NCBI GenBank assembly: GCA_020853885.1
Contig: JADYXZ010000010.1
Span: 175,153-239,152, forward strand
Length of the DNA: 64,000 bases
Origin: Bradyrhizobiaceae bacterium
GTDB taxonomy: Bacteria > Pseudomonadota > Alphaproteobacteria > Rhizobiales > Xanthobacteraceae
Direction: 5' to 3'
Position 1 is the first letter of the stretch, and each line of letters starts with the position of its first letter. Under the pieces are notes generated by a model. The model ran no database searches. It had not been told where the DNA came from and was given only the letters and a program-made list of their open reading frames with translations. Positions 15,518 through 25,386 of the stretch are shown here, piece by piece. The translations under genes and the position numbers were made by a program.

Positions 15518-16930
15518 ATGCTGCGCGCTGTCGCATTGGGGCTGTTTGCGTTGATCGCAGCCGTGGAGCCGGCGCTGGCCGAAGGGTTCGACGGCCGGCA
15601 GCTCTCGCTGATCTGGATTGCGCCGTTCGCCGGCATCCTCTTGTCGATCGCGATCTTCCCGCTCGCCGCGCCGCACTTCTGGCATCATCATTTCGGGAAG
15701 GTCTCGCTGTTCTGGGCGCTCGCCTTCATCGTGCCGTTCGCGATCCTGCACGGTGCGGGCACGGCCGGCGCGGAGGTCGTGCACACGGCGCTCCTCGAAT
15801 ACATCCCGTTCATCATCCTCTTGTTCGCGCTGTTCGCGGTGGCGGGCGGCATTCTGCTGACGGGAAACCTGCACGGCTCGCCCGTCGTGAACACCTCGAT
15901 CCTCGGCATCGGCACGGTGATCGCCAGCATCATCGGCACCACCGGCGCCTCGATGGTGCTGATCCGGCCGCTCCTGCGCGCCAACGACGACCGGCGCTAC
16001 AATGTGCACACGGTGGTGTTCTTCATCTTCCTCGTCTCCAACATCGGCGGCTCGCTGTCGCCGCTCGGCGACCCGCCGCTGTTCCTCGGATTCCTCAAGG
16101 GGGTCGATTTCTTCTGGACGACGACGCACCTGTTCGCAAAGACCGTGCTCGTCGCCGGCATCCTGCTCGTCGTGTTCTATTTCCTCGACCGCTGGTACTA
16201 CGCCAAGGAAGAGGGATTGCCGCGCAAGAAGGACCCGACGCCGGACACGGACAGCATCGGGCTGCGCGGCACGCAGAATATCCCGCTGATCTTCTGCATC
16301 ATCGGCGCGATCCTGATGAGCGCCTATTGGAAGCCGGGGATCGAGTTCAACGTGTTCGGCACGCATGTCGAGCTGCAATCGATCGTGCGCGACCTGTTCC
16401 TGCTCGCCATCGCCGGCGTGTCGATCTGGATCACGCCGAAATACATCCACGAGCGCAACGGCTTTGACTGGGGACCGATCGTGGAAGTCGCCAAGCTGTT
16501 CGCCGGCATCTTCATCACGATCATTCCGGCGATCGCCATCCTGCGCGCCGGAAAGGAAGGCGCGCTCGCGCCGCTCGTCAGCCTCGTCACCGACGAGGCG
16601 GGCCAGCCGAACAACATCTGGTATTTCTGGCTCACGGGCACACTTTCCTCGTTCCTGGACAATGCGCCGACCTATCTCGTGTTCTTCAATCTCGCGGGCG
16701 GCGACCCGCAGACCCTGATGGGACCGATGGCGGCGACACTCGCGGCGATCTCGGCGGGCGCGGTGTTCATGGGTGCGAACAGCTATATCGGCAACGCGCC
16801 GAACTTCATGGTGCTGTCGATCGCCAAGCACCGCGGCGTGAAGATGCCGAGCTTCTTCGGCTATATCGGCTGGGCCGCCGTGTTCCTGCTGCCCTGCTTC
16901 GCGCTGGTCACGCTGATCTTCTTCCTCTGA
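15518..16930 (+). CDS. Sodium:proton antiporter-like transporter (ArsB/NhaD/CitMHS superfamily)
   Basis: A 470-residue inner-membrane carrier with a strong GGAGG ribosome site. An N-terminal signal-like segment is followed by about twelve membrane helices. ILGIGTVIASIIGTTGASM, SNIGGSLSPLGDPPLFLGF and TGTLSSFLDNAPTYLVF are the conserved paired re-entrant motifs of the ion transporter superfamily. Annotated relatives are called sodium:proton antiporters; the true ion is not decided by sequence. Confidence 0.85.
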   Translation: MLRAVALGLFALIAAVEPALAEGFDGRQLSLIWIAPFAGILLSIAIFPLAAPHFWHHHFGKVSLFWALAFIVPFAILHGAGTAGAEVVHTALLEYIPFIILLFALFAVAGGILLTGNLHGSPVVNTSILGIGTVIASIIGTTGASMVLIRPLLRANDDRRYNVHTVVFFIFLVSNIGGSLSPLGDPPLFLGFLKGVDFFWTTTHLFAKTVLVAGILLVVFYFLDRWYYAKEEGLPRKKDPTPDTDSIGLRGTQNIPLIFCIIGAILMSAYWKPGIEFNVFGTHVELQSIVRDLFLLAIAGVSIWITPKYIHERNGFDWGPIVEVAKLFAGIFITIIPAIAILRAGKEGALAPLVSLVTDEAGQPNNIWYFWLTGTLSSFLDNAPTYLVFFNLAGGDPQTLMGPMAATLAAISAGAVFMGANSYIGNAPNFMVLSIAKHRGVKMPSFFGYIGWAAVFLLPCFALVTLIFFL

Positions 16931-17029
16931 TCTCACCGTCCTTCCTTCGGGGAACCGGCGCCGCCTTGCCGGCGTTAACGGACGTCGCCGGCGGGCGCGC
17001 CCGCGGCCCCGGAACAGGAAGGCTTCCCT

Positions 17030-17833
17030 TTGCATCCTCCGATCGGCAGGAGACGATCGATTGTCATGGCCGCGCTGGCGGCCGCGGCGGTGCTGGCGGT
17101 GTCCGCTTTTTCCGGCGCAGCGGAGGCGCAGGGCTTTTTCGACGTATTGCGCGGGATTTTCGGCGGCCATCGTCCGCCGCCCGTGGAGCGCGTGCTGCCG
17201 CCGCTTCCGCTCGACGGCTTTCCCGGCGGGATCGAGAAAGTGCCGGAAGAGAGCGGCGGGCCGGCGGTCGCCTACTGCGTCCGCCTGTGCGACGGCCGCT
17301 ACTTTCCGCTGCCGCGCAATGCCGGAGCGCCCGGCTCCTCGCCGGAGAAATTGTGCGCGGCGATGTGCCCGGCGGCGCAGACCAGGATTTTCCACGGCGA
17401 CAGCATCTCGCGCGCCGTCGCGGCCGACGGCCGGAACTATTCCAGCATCGAGCATGCGTTTCTCTACCGCGAGAAACAGGTGGACGGCTGCTCCTGCACA
17501 GGCAACGGCGCGCCCGGGCTCGCGGCCTTGCGCGCGGAAGACGATCCGACGCTGCGGCGCGGCGATATCGTGGTGACGCGCGACGGGCCGAAGGTCTTCG
17601 CCGGGGACCCGCGACTGCCGCATACGGCGGACGAATTCAAACCGGCGGAAAACTACCGCGGGCTGCCGAAGCGCACCCGCGACGAGCTCAGCGAAATCCG
17701 CGTGCGGCGGGAAACCGCGGGGAAGGCTAATGCTTCAACGGCGGGAGAATCTGCGGAAGCGGGCGATCGCAACATCCGCCTGAATTTCGCGCCCGCGGGC
17801 ACGCCGGATTCATTCCCGCGAGGCCGCCGGTAA
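17030..17833 (+). CDS. DUF2865 secreted protein
   Basis: A 267-residue exported protein with a signal peptide ending near GAAEAQ. The cysteine-rich core YCVRLCDGRYFPLPR, CAAMCPA, SIEHAFLYR and GCSC is the DUF2865 signature seen in Hyphomicrobiales. The function is unknown; six conserved cysteines suggest disulfides. I use the TTG at 17030 because AGGAAGG lies eight bases upstream and it gives a proper basic n-region; an ATG at 17066 is the alternative. It converges with pckA. Confidence 0.85.
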   Translation: MHPPIGRRRSIVMAALAAAAVLAVSAFSGAAEAQGFFDVLRGIFGGHRPPPVERVLPPLPLDGFPGGIEKVPEESGGPAVAYCVRLCDGRYFPLPRNAGAPGSSPEKLCAAMCPAAQTRIFHGDSISRAVAADGRNYSSIEHAFLYREKQVDGCSCTGNGAPGLAALRAEDDPTLRRGDIVVTRDGPKVFAGDPRLPHTADEFKPAENYRGLPKRTRDELSEIRVRRETAGKANASTAGESAEAGDRNIRLNFAPAGTPDSFPRGRR

Positions 17834-17856
17834 CGCGAAGACGGCATCCAAAAAGA

Positions 17857-17885
17857 AAAGCAGCGACCGCAACGGCCGCTGCTTT
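17857..17885. terminator. Bidirectional terminator between DUF2865 gene and pckA
   Basis: AAAGCAGCG and CGCTGCTTT are perfect arms around an 11-base middle that can extend the stem with one mismatch. The run of A bases on the left and T bases on the right gives a usable tail on both strands, as expected between convergent genes. Confidence 0.75.
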
Positions 17886-17905
17886 CATCTTCGAGAAAGC
17901 CGCCG

Positions 17906-19519
17906 TTACTCCGCGGCGATGCGCACCTCGGGCGCGGCCTCGCGCACTTCGGCATCCACGGTCTTTTCGAACTTCACGAAGTTGTCCGTGAACATGGCGA
18001 CGAGCTTGCGCGCCGTCGCATCGAACTCCTTGGCGTCCTTCCAGGTCTTGATCGGATCAAGGAGCGTGCTGTCGACGCCGGGCACCGCGGTCGGCACGGC
18101 AAAGCCAAAATAGGGATCGGTGCGGAAGTTCGCGCTCTTGAGCGAGCCGTTGAGCGCGGCTGTGACGAGCGCGCGCGTCGCCTTGATCGGCATGCGGCTG
18201 CCGACGCCATAGATGCCGCCGGTCCAGCCCGAGTTGACGAGCCAGCAATCGACCTTGTGTTCGGCGATGTATTTGCGCAACAGATTGCCGTACTCCGCCG
18301 GCGGGCGCGGCAGGAACGGCGAGCCGAAGCAGGTGGAGAAATTCGGCTCCACGCCGACCAGGCCCTTCTCCGTGCCGGCGACCTTCGCTGTGTAGCCGGA
18401 GAGGAAGTGATACATCGCCTGCGCCGGCGAGAGTTTGGCGATCGGCGGCATCACGCCGAAGGCGTCGGCGGTGAGGAAGATGACGTTCTTCGGATGACCG
18501 GCGCGGCCGGTGCGCGACGCATTGGGGATCGATTCGATCGGATAGGCCGAACGCGTATTCTCGGTCTTCGAGACATTCGTGTAGTCGGGAACGCGCGTGT
18601 CGGGATCGAACACGACATTCTCGAGGATGGCGCCGAAGCGGTTGGTGGCCGCCCAGATCTGCGGCTCGTTCTCCTGGGAGAGATTGACGCACTTGGCGTA
18701 GCAGCCGCCTTCGAAGTTGAAGATGCCGCTCGGACCCCAGCCGTGCTCGTCGTCGCCGATCAGCGTGCGGTTGGGATCGGCGGAGAGCGTGGTCTTGCCG
18801 GTGCCGGAGAGCCCGAAGAACAGCGCGCTGTCGCCGTCGGGGCCGACGTTCGCCGAGCAATGCATCGGCATCACGCCCTGCGCCGGCAGATAGAAGTTGA
18901 GCGTGGTGAAGACCGACTTCTTCATCTCGCCGGCGTAGGACGAGCCGCCGATCAGCACGATCTTCTTCGAGAAGTCGATGGCGATCACGGTCTCGGAACG
19001 CACGCCGTGGCGCGCGGGGTCGGCCTTGAAGGAAGGCAGGCACACGATCGTGAGCTCGGGCGCGAAATTGGCGAGCTCCGAACGGTCGGGGCGGATCAGC
19101 AGGGTACGAATGAACAGGGAATGCCAGGCGAGCTCGGTATAGACACGCGTTTTGATGCGGTAGTTCGGTTCCGCGCCGCCATAGAGGTCCTGCGCGAACA
19201 GCTCCTTGCCCTTCACATGCGCGATGAAGTCGTTGAGCAGGACCTGGAAGTGCTCGGGCGACAGCTTGCGGTTGCCGTCCCACCAGACGGTCTTTTCGGT
19301 CAGCGCATCGACGACGGTGTGCTTGTCCTTGGGGCTGCGGCCGGTGTGGACACCCGTCTCCGCGCACAGCGCGCCGCCGGCGACGATCGACGCCTCGCCC
19401 TTGGCGATCGCATGTTCGTAGAGCACCGGCTCGAGCAGATTCCAATGGACGGCGGCCAGATCCTTGAAGCCGAATTTGTCGGCGCCGAATGCACCGTTGC
19501 GAATACCGGTCTCTTTCAC
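17906..19519 (-). CDS. pckA: Phosphoenolpyruvate carboxykinase (ATP)
   Basis: Gluconeogenic enzyme converting oxaloacetate and ATP to phosphoenolpyruvate, 537 residues, full length. The kinase P-loop is [14 protein letters not shown], the metal and substrate region IGDDEHGW, and the substrate loop RSAYPIESI. The start is a GTG six bases after GGGAGGAA. The gene lies near chvI/chvG, a conserved rhizobial neighbourhood, and in relatives its expression depends on ChvI. A CCGGCAA/TTGCCGG hairpin lies at 19587-19602 in the upstream region. Confidence 0.97.
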   Translation of the reverse strand: MKETGIRNGAFGADKFGFKDLAAVHWNLLEPVLYEHAIAKGEASIVAGGALCAETGVHTGRSPKDKHTVVDALTEKTVWWDGNRKLSPEHFQVLLNDFIAHVKGKELFAQDLYGGAEPNYRIKTRVYTELAWHSLFIRTLLIRPDRSELANFAPELTIVCLPSFKADPARHGVRSETVIAIDFSKKIVLIGGSSYAGEMKKSVFTTLNFYLPAQGVMPMHCSANVGPDGDSALFFGLSGTGKTTLSADPNRTLIGDDEHGWGPSGIFNFEGGCYAKCVNLSQENEPQIWAATNRFGAILENVVFDPDTRVPDYTNVSKTENTRSAYPIESIPNASRTGRAGHPKNVIFLTADAFGVMPPIAKLSPAQAMYHFLSGYTAKVAGTEKGLVGVEPNFSTCFGSPFLPRPPAEYGNLLRKYIAEHKVDCWLVNSGWTGGIYGVGSRMPIKATRALVTAALNGSLKSANFRTDPYFGFAVPTAVPGVDSTLLDPIKTWKDAKEFDATARKLVAMFTDNFVKFEKTVDAEVREAAPEVRIAAE

Positions 19520-19711
19520 GAACTTCCTCCCAGAATCACGGCCGGGCGAAGGCCCGGGTCTTGCAATCCGCCGTTACGTCCTCTCGCCGGCAAGTTTGCC
19601 GGGTTTTGGGCGGTTGGTACGGTGGGCGGCCGGGACCATAATAACCAGACGGAGCAAAGTGAAGCGCGATGTTTGCGCGTCCGCGGCCGTCGGCGGGCTT
19701 AACCGTATTTT

Positions 19712-20431
19712 TCAGGTGTCCCGCGCCTGTCGCGCCAGTTCGGCCAACATCTTACGCAGTGCATCAGCCGTCATGACGCGCTGCGGAAATTCCAGGCGGC
19801 GAATCGTCTCGCCCAGGAACAGGTCGCAGCCCGCCGGATCGATCCCCATGACCCGCCAGGGCCCCGCCTCCGCGCCGAGAAGGCGCGTCGCGTAGCGCTC
19901 GATCGCGTCGGCGTGGTCGGCATTCATGTGCTCGATGGCGCTCTCCTCCGCGGCCAGGACCTCCGCCGCGTCGGCGACCTCGGTGCTGAGGTCGGCGGCC
20001 GAAAGGTCGACGATGCGGCCGAACCCGGCGACGAGATGCGCGCCGGTCATCTCGATCCGCCAGAACGCGAAATCCTTGAAGCCGGCATAGCCGGCGGCAG
20101 AGGAATGGCGGGCGAGAAAGCGCCGGCGCGCAGCAGGATTGTCGGTCGTCGCGATCGTTCCGGCGATGCTGACGCGGGCGCCGGCAAGCGGATCGCCGGC
20201 GCGCGGACCCTCGATCAGCAGCGATACGCGCGGATCGGCAAGAATGTTCTCGGTGTGCCGCGCGAGTCGCGAGAGCAGGAGCACGGGCGAGCCGTCCGCC
20301 AGGTTGGCGACGGTGACGAGAGACGCATGGGGAGCGCCGCTCGGCAGCAGCGTCGCCAGCGCGCCGGTTCGCGCCTCCCGCAACATGCGGCGGGCGAATC
20401 GAGCGGGATCGAACTCGGTCTTGGAGAGCAT
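19712..20431 (-). CDS. HugZ-like heme/FMN-binding split-barrel protein
   Basis: A 239-residue protein with an N-terminal pyridoxamine-phosphate-oxidase-like split barrel (ARTGALATLLPSGAPHASLV) and a C-terminal DUF2470 domain (ESAIEHMNADHADAIERYA, GIDPAGCDLFL). This pairing is the HugZ family, which binds heme and in some species degrades it. No iron-uptake genes are next to it here, so a heme oxygenase role is only possible. It lies upstream of pckA on the same strand and is divergent from chvI. Confidence 0.85.
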   Translation of the reverse strand: MLSKTEFDPARFARRMLREARTGALATLLPSGAPHASLVTVANLADGSPVLLLSRLARHTENILADPRVSLLIEGPRAGDPLAGARVSIAGTIATTDNPAARRRFLARHSSAAGYAGFKDFAFWRIEMTGAHLVAGFGRIVDLSAADLSTEVADAAEVLAAEESAIEHMNADHADAIERYATRLLGAEAGPWRVMGIDPAGCDLFLGETIRRLEFPQRVMTADALRKMLAELARQARDT

Positions 20432-20666
20432 TTCCGGCTGCCTTTACGATTTCTGCGATTCGCCCCTTCCACAGGGCAATTTCACGCCAATATGTGCGAA
20501 ATCGCCGCGTCCAGCATAGGGGGACGTCAGGCGTGGCAATTGAACCCGTAAAGGGCTAGTTTCGCCTCGATCGGGGGCACAGATCGCGGGCGCCGTCACA
20601 TTTCGGCCCCGGCTACCAGCTTCAACCCAAAGGGGATTTCCTTCCTTTGGGCGGTGAGGAGACTTC

Positions 20667-21365
20667 ATGCCAACGATCGCTTTGGTCGACGACGACCGTA
20701 ACATTCTGACCTCGGTGTCCATGGCGCTGGAAGCCGAGGGCTACAGGATCCTGACCTATACGGACGGCGCGACCGCACTCGACGGGTTCAAGACCCAGCA
20801 GCCCGACCTCGCCATCCTCGATATCAAGATGCCGCGGATGGACGGGATGGAGCTCCTGCGCCGGCTGCGCCAGAAGACCGACGTGCCGGTGATCTTCCTC
20901 ACGTCGAAGGACGAAGAGATCGACGAATTGTTCGGCCTCAAGATGGGCGCCGACGATTTCATCCGCAAGCCGTTCTCGCAGCGGCTGCTGGTCGAGCGGG
21001 TGAAGGCGGTGCTGCGGCGGGTCACGCCGAAGGACGGCGCCGCACCGAAGGAGAACGACGCCAAGGTGCTCGAGCGCGGGCCGCTGCGCATGGACCCGGA
21101 GCGCCACACCTGCACGTGGAAGGGCCAGCCGGTGACACTCACCGTGACCGAATTCCTGATCCTGCAGGCACTCGCGAGCCGGCCGGGCGTCGTGAAGAGC
21201 CGCAACGCGCTGATGGACGCGGCCTATGACGATCAGGTCTATGTCGACGACCGCACCATCGACAGCCACATCAAACGGCTGCGCAAGAAGTTCAAAGTCG
21301 TCGAAGACGATTTCGAGATGATCGAGACGTTGTACGGCGTCGGCTATCGCTTCAAGGAAATCTGA
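20667..21365 (+). CDS. chvI: Response regulator ChvI
   Basis: A 232-residue OmpR/PhoB-type regulator. The receiver has acidic residues at 8-10, phospho-acceptor Asp52 ([13 protein letters not shown]) and the conserved Lys in RKPFSQ. The winged-helix domain includes [20 protein letters not shown] and [16 protein letters not shown]. Length, sequence and the next gene identify ChvI, which in rhizobia controls acid response, envelope and exopolysaccharide genes. The 235-base gap to the divergent HugZ-like gene must hold its promoter; no clear operator was seen there. Confidence 0.95.
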   Translation: MPTIALVDDDRNILTSVSMALEAEGYRILTYTDGATALDGFKTQQPDLAILDIKMPRMDGMELLRRLRQKTDVPVIFLTSKDEEIDELFGLKMGADDFIRKPFSQRLLVERVKAVLRRVTPKDGAAPKENDAKVLERGPLRMDPERHTCTWKGQPVTLTVTEFLILQALASRPGVVKSRNALMDAAYDDQVYVDDRTIDSHIKRLRKKFKVVEDDFEMIETLYGVGYRFKEI

Positions 21366-21395
21366 GCGTAGTCCGGCCGGGCCGGGGCGCAACGC

Positions 21396-23333
21396 ATGAA
21401 GGCAAACGTCGAGAATCTTGCTGAAATGCGGTCGCGCCGCGGCGGCGGGGAGCCGGCGCCGGGCAGCGCGCGCAAGCTGCAGCAGTCGCACGACGAGCTG
21501 TCGGAGATTCTCGCACGCAAGCTGCCGGCCGAAGCCGAGCCGCAAGACGAGCAGGCGGCTTCCGCCGCCGAGGCAGCGCCGGCCGAGGCACCGCCGCCGG
21601 CCAAGGGCTTCTTCTCGCGCACGATCACCGCGCTGCGCGAGGGGCAGCAGCGGATGGCGAACCGCGGCTTCTCCAGCATCACGCGCCGGATCGTGCTGCT
21701 CAATCTCGCCGGCCTCGTCGCGCTCGTGTCCGGCATTCTCTATCTTTCGAACTATCGCGCCAATCTCGTCGACGCGCGGATCCAGAGCTTGCTCACGCAG
21801 GGCGAAATCATCGCCGGCGCGATCGCGGCCTCGGCCACCGCCGACATGCATGCGATCACGATCGATCCGCAGCGTCTGCTCGAACTGCAGCAGGGGCAGA
21901 GCTACGGGCCGGGCGAAGACATCCTTGCGCCCTACGATTTCCCCATCAACCCGGAGCGGGTGGCGCCGCTCCTGCGGCGGCTGATCTCGCCGACCGATAC
22001 GCGCGCGCGCATCTATGATCGCGACGGAACGCTGTTGCTCGATTCGAGCACGCTCTATTCGCGCGGCGACATTCTGCGCTTCGACCTGCCCGCCCCGCTC
22101 GCGCAGAGGCCCGGCTTCTTCCAGCGGCAATGGAATTCGATCTACAAGCGCGTGCTGCGCGGCGAGCTGCCGCTCTACAAGGAGCTCGGGCCGGGCAACG
22201 GCAAGGGCTACGAGGAAGTCGTGAGCGCCCTCAGCGGCGTGAAGTCGAGCATGGTGCGCACGAACGACCGCGGCGAAGTGATCGTTTCGGTCGCGGTGCC
22301 GGTGCAGCGGTTCCGCGCCATTCACGGCGCGCTGCTCCTGTCCACGCAGGGCGGCGAAATCGACTCCGCGGTGGAAAGCGAACGGCTCCTCATCCTTGGC
22401 GTGTTCGGCATGGCCGCGCTCGTCATGGTCGTGCTGTCGGTGCTGCTCGCCGGCACCATCGGCGGCCCGGTGCGGCGGCTCGCCTCGGCGGCCGAGCGCG
22501 TGCGCCGGCGCACCCGCTCGCGCGTCGAGATCCCCGACTTCACGTCGCGCTCCGACGAGATCGGCCATCTGTCGGGCGCGATCCGCGACATGACCGACGC
22601 GCTCTACAGCCGCATCGAAGCGATCGAGAGCTTTGCCGCCGACGTCGCGCACGAACTGAAGAACCCCCTCACCTCGCTGCGCTCGGCGGTGGAGACGCTG
22701 CCGCTGGTGAAGACCACCGAATCGCGCGACCGGCTGCTCGCCGTGATCCAGCACGACGTCCGCCGCCTCGACCGGCTGATCTCCGACATCTCCGACGCGA
22801 GCCGGCTCGACGCCGAGATGCAGCGGCAGGAAGCCGCGCCGGTCGATCTCGAGAAGCTGCTCACTGCGGTCGTCAAGATCGCCAACGAAGTACCGCGCGA
22901 CGACGGCGTGCGCATTCTGCTTTCCTTCACGCGCGCGGCGGGCGCGCCGGAAAGCTATGTGGTGCCGGGTCACGACTCGCGGCTCGGGCAGGTGATCGAC
23001 AATCTGATCGCGAACGCCCGCTCGTTCTCGCCGCCGGGCGGAACGGTGCGCGTCAACTGCCGGCGGCTGAAGACGCAGGCCGAGATCATCGTCGACGACG
23101 ACGGGCCCGGCATCCGGCCGGACGCGCTCGAGCGCATCTTCGAGCGTTTCTATACCGACCGGCCGGAACAGGGCTTCGGTCAGAATTCCGGCCTCGGCCT
23201 CTCCATCTCGCGGCAGATCGTGGAGGGACACGGCGGCCGCATCTGGGCGGAGAACCGCTACGGGCGGGCATCCGCCGGCGGCACGCGCGAGGTGCAGGGT
23301 GCACGCTTCGTCGCCTGCCTGCCCGCCATCTGA
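21396..23333 (+). CDS. chvG: Sensor histidine kinase ChvG
   Basis: A 645-residue membrane kinase, partner of ChvI. A long cytoplasmic N-tail is followed by a first membrane helix near 97-120, a periplasmic sensor domain, a second helix near 331-350, then HAMP, a histidine box with His419 (AADVAHELKNPLTSLRS), an N box (NLIANARSFSPPGG), and G boxes DDGPGI and GLGLSISRQIVEGHGG. It starts 30 bases after chvI. In relatives its periplasmic inhibitor is ExoR, which is not in this window. Confidence 0.95.
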   Translation: MKANVENLAEMRSRRGGGEPAPGSARKLQQSHDELSEILARKLPAEAEPQDEQAASAAEAAPAEAPPPAKGFFSRTITALREGQQRMANRGFSSITRRIVLLNLAGLVALVSGILYLSNYRANLVDARIQSLLTQGEIIAGAIAASATADMHAITIDPQRLLELQQGQSYGPGEDILAPYDFPINPERVAPLLRRLISPTDTRARIYDRDGTLLLDSSTLYSRGDILRFDLPAPLAQRPGFFQRQWNSIYKRVLRGELPLYKELGPGNGKGYEEVVSALSGVKSSMVRTNDRGEVIVSVAVPVQRFRAIHGALLLSTQGGEIDSAVESERLLILGVFGMAALVMVVLSVLLAGTIGGPVRRLASAAERVRRRTRSRVEIPDFTSRSDEIGHLSGAIRDMTDALYSRIEAIESFAADVAHELKNPLTSLRSAVETLPLVKTTESRDRLLAVIQHDVRRLDRLISDISDASRLDAEMQRQEAAPVDLEKLLTAVVKIANEVPRDDGVRILLSFTRAAGAPESYVVPGHDSRLGQVIDNLIANARSFSPPGGTVRVNCRRLKTQAEIIVDDDGPGIRPDALERIFERFYTDRPEQGFGQNSGLGLSISRQIVEGHGGRIWAENRYGRASAGGTREVQGARFVACLPAI

Positions 23334-23336
23334 TCG

Positions 23337-23792
23337 ATGACGACCGACAAGGGCACGACCAGGCATGCGAGCTGTGTGCTCGTGGGACGGAGCGCCGTCC
23401 TCATTCGCGGACCGTCGGGCAGCGGCAAGTCGCGGCTCGCGCTCGCCCTCATCCGGGCCGGCGAGAGCGGACTCCTGCCGCCGGCGCGGCTGGTCGCCGA
23501 CGATCGCGTGCATTTGTTTGCGGCACACGGGCGGCTGCTTGCGGCCGCGCCCGATGCGATCAGAGGCAAGATCGAGGTGCGCGGATTCGGCATCGCCGAG
23601 TTCCCCTGCGAGCCGCTCGCGCTCGTCGAGCTCGTCGTCGATCTCGCGGCGGAGGACGCCTCCCGCCTTCCGGATGCCGCTGCTCGAAGCGCCGAGATCC
23701 TTGGCGTCAAGTTGTCGCGCCTGCCCGTTGCCAAGGGCGCCGAGCCTTTTTCTCCCGTCCTTGCCGCCTTGAAAACCGTCACGAAGGCGTGA
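23337..23792 (+). CDS. hprK: HPr kinase/phosphorylase (short alphaproteobacterial form)
   Basis: A 151-residue protein equal to the C-terminal catalytic half of Firmicute HprK. The P-loop is IRGPSGSGKSRLAL, the metal and catalytic region LVADDRVHL, and the family signature IRGKIEVRGFGIAEF. It phosphorylates or dephosphorylates HPr on serine. It begins three bases after the chvG stop, so the two-component system and the PTS branch share a transcript. Confidence 0.93.
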   Translation: MTTDKGTTRHASCVLVGRSAVLIRGPSGSGKSRLALALIRAGESGLLPPARLVADDRVHLFAAHGRLLAAAPDAIRGKIEVRGFGIAEFPCEPLALVELVVDLAAEDASRLPDAAARSAEILGVKLSRLPVAKGAEPFSPVLAALKTVTKA

Positions 23793-23890
23793 ATGTTCGC
23801 GCTTGCCTTCGGCAGACTCCCCAACGAATATGTGCGCCCTCGTGGGCCGCGGCAGCCACAACGCCTCCGCCGAGGTCCTCCAGAGAGATC

Positions 23891-24292
23891 ATGATCGGAC
23901 TTGTTCTCGTCACGCATGGCCGGCTCGCCGCTGAATTCCGCGCGGCGCTCGAACACGTCGTCGGCCCGCAACAGCAGATCGCGACGGTGGCGATCGCGCC
24001 CGACGACAATATCGAAGACCGCCGGCAGGAAATCGTCGACGCCGTGAAATCGGTGGAAAGCGGCGACGGCGTCGTGATCCTGACCGACATGTTCGGCGGC
24101 ACGCCGTCGAACCTCGCCATCTCGGTGATGAACGTGCCCAACGTCGAGGTGGTCGCCGGCATCAATCTGCCGATGCTCGTGAAGCTCGCGAGCGTGCGCA
24201 ACGAGCGGCCGCTCGCCGACGCGGTCGCCTGCGCGCAGGAAGCCGGACGCAAGTACATCAACATCGCCAGCCACGTGCTCGCAGGCAAATGA
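23891..24292 (+). CDS. PTS EIIA component, mannose family
   Basis: A 133-residue cytoplasmic phosphocarrier of the EIIA-Man fold. It starts MIGLVLVTHGRLA with active His9 and contains ILTDMFGGTPSNLAISVM. No EIIB, EIIC or EIID lies nearby, so this is the regulatory type found in alphaproteobacteria, not a sugar uptake system. Its stop overlaps the HPr start (ATGA). Confidence 0.93.
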   Translation: MIGLVLVTHGRLAAEFRAALEHVVGPQQQIATVAIAPDDNIEDRRQEIVDAVKSVESGDGVVILTDMFGGTPSNLAISVMNVPNVEVVAGINLPMLVKLASVRNERPLADAVACAQEAGRKYINIASHVLAGK

Positions 24293-24624
24293 CGGGCATG
24301 CCGAAGGGCCAGAGCGACGAGGACTGCGCGCCGAATCCCGTCCCGCCGGCGGGCGCGCTGAGCCGCGAAATCCGCATCGTCAATCAGAAGGGGCTGCATG
24401 CGCGGGCGTCGGCGAAATTCGTGCAGACGGTCGAGCGCTTCAAGGCGGAGGTGACGGTCTCCCGCTGCGGCGAGACGGTGGACGGCACGTCGATCATGGG
24501 ATTGATGATGCTGGCAGCCGCCCTCGGCAGCACGATCCGCGTGACGGCGCGCGGGCCGGATGCCGCGGCCGCGCTCGCGGCGATCGAAGCCCTGTGCAGG
24601 GACCGCTTCGGCGAAGGCGAGTAA
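24289..24624 (+). CDS. ptsH: HPr phosphocarrier protein
   Basis: A 111-residue protein with an N-terminal extension of about 25 residues before the HPr domain. His37 in NQKGLHARASAKF accepts phosphate from enzyme I, and Ser68 in GTSIMGLMMLAA is the HprK target. Enzyme I is not in this window. With EIIA and HprK it forms a phosphorelay that in relatives reports carbon and nitrogen status, possibly to ChvG/ChvI. Confidence 0.94.
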   Translation: MTGMPKGQSDEDCAPNPVPPAGALSREIRIVNQKGLHARASAKFVQTVERFKAEVTVSRCGETVDGTSIMGLMMLAAALGSTIRVTARGPDAAAALAAIEALCRDRFGEGE

Positions 24625-24625
24625 T

Positions 24626-25231
24626 TCAGGGTGAGAGATGCCGCGCGGCGTGGCGCAGGTCGCCGGTGAACTGGCGGAAGCGTGCGCGCCGTTCCGCGCG
24701 GTCTTCGATGCGGAGCATCGCCGAGGGATGCTGGGTTACGAATACCGGCGTGCCGTCCGCGAGCGCCAGTTGCCGGCGGCGTGATTTTTCCACCGGCACC
24801 GGTCGGCCGAACAGGCTGCGTGCCGCCGTCGCGCCGAGCGCGACGATGCCCCTCGGTCTCACGATTACGAGCTCCAGATCGAGCCACCATTTGCAGCGGT
24901 CGATTTCATAGGTGTTCGGCCGCTTGTGCAGCCGCCGCTTGCCGCGCAGCTCGTGCTTGAAGTGCTTGACGGCGTTGGTGACGAGCACCTCGGAGCGGTC
25001 GAGACCGGCGCCCGCGATCGCCTGATCGAGGAGGCGTCCCGCGGGTCCGACGAAAGGATGACCCTGCTTGTCCTCCTGGTCGCCCGGCTGCTCGCCGACC
25101 AGCATCAAGCGCGCCCGCAACGGCCCCTCGCCCGGCACGGCCTGGGTCGCGTCGGCATAGAGCGGGCAGCGGGTGCAGCGCGCTTCCGCTTCCCGGAGCC
25201 CTTTCAGCGACTTGATGGCAGGTGCCGGCAT
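24626..25231 (-). CDS. udgX: Uracil-DNA glycosylase of the UdgX type
   Basis: A 201-residue DNA repair protein. GEQPGDQEDKQGHPFVGPAG is the uracil-site motif, and GKRRLHKRPN with His102 is the UdgX-specific loop whose histidine, in the studied mycobacterial protein, forms a covalent bond with the abasic sugar after uracil removal. HPSAML is the second catalytic motif. Cysteines at 19, 22 and 113 fit an iron-sulfur site; a fourth cysteine ligand is not evident. It ends two bases from the convergent HPr gene. Confidence 0.92.
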   Translation of the reverse strand: MPAPAIKSLKGLREAEARCTRCPLYADATQAVPGEGPLRARLMLVGEQPGDQEDKQGHPFVGPAGRLLDQAIAGAGLDRSEVLVTNAVKHFKHELRGKRRLHKRPNTYEIDRCKWWLDLELVIVRPRGIVALGATAARSLFGRPVPVEKSRRRQLALADGTPVFVTQHPSAMLRIEDRAERRARFRQFTGDLRHAARHLSP

Positions 25232-25386
25232 GGGCGCGAGTCCGGTTCCATCGGATTAACGATCGTGTCCACGGCTTGTTTCTTCAGGGGCGGAGCCGGG
25301 GCCGCCGTTCACCTAGAGTTCACCGTAAATGGTTCATTCTTTTCAAGAAAGCTGCTAGTAGTTCGCCGGGCTGAGTCATCAATCTC

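Noticed and set aside
15032..17623. Long open frame opposite MarR, antiporter and DUF2865 genes
   Set aside because: Antisense shadow; it spans three genes on the other strand and shows no domain.
19587..19602. CCGGCAA/TTGCCGG hairpin as a terminator after the HugZ-like gene
   Set aside because: Its T-run is on the plus strand, while both neighbouring genes are on the minus strand.
20622..23861. Open frame of more than 1000 codons opposite chvI/chvG
   Set aside because: It is an antisense shadow of well-supported genes with Arg/Ala/His-rich composition.
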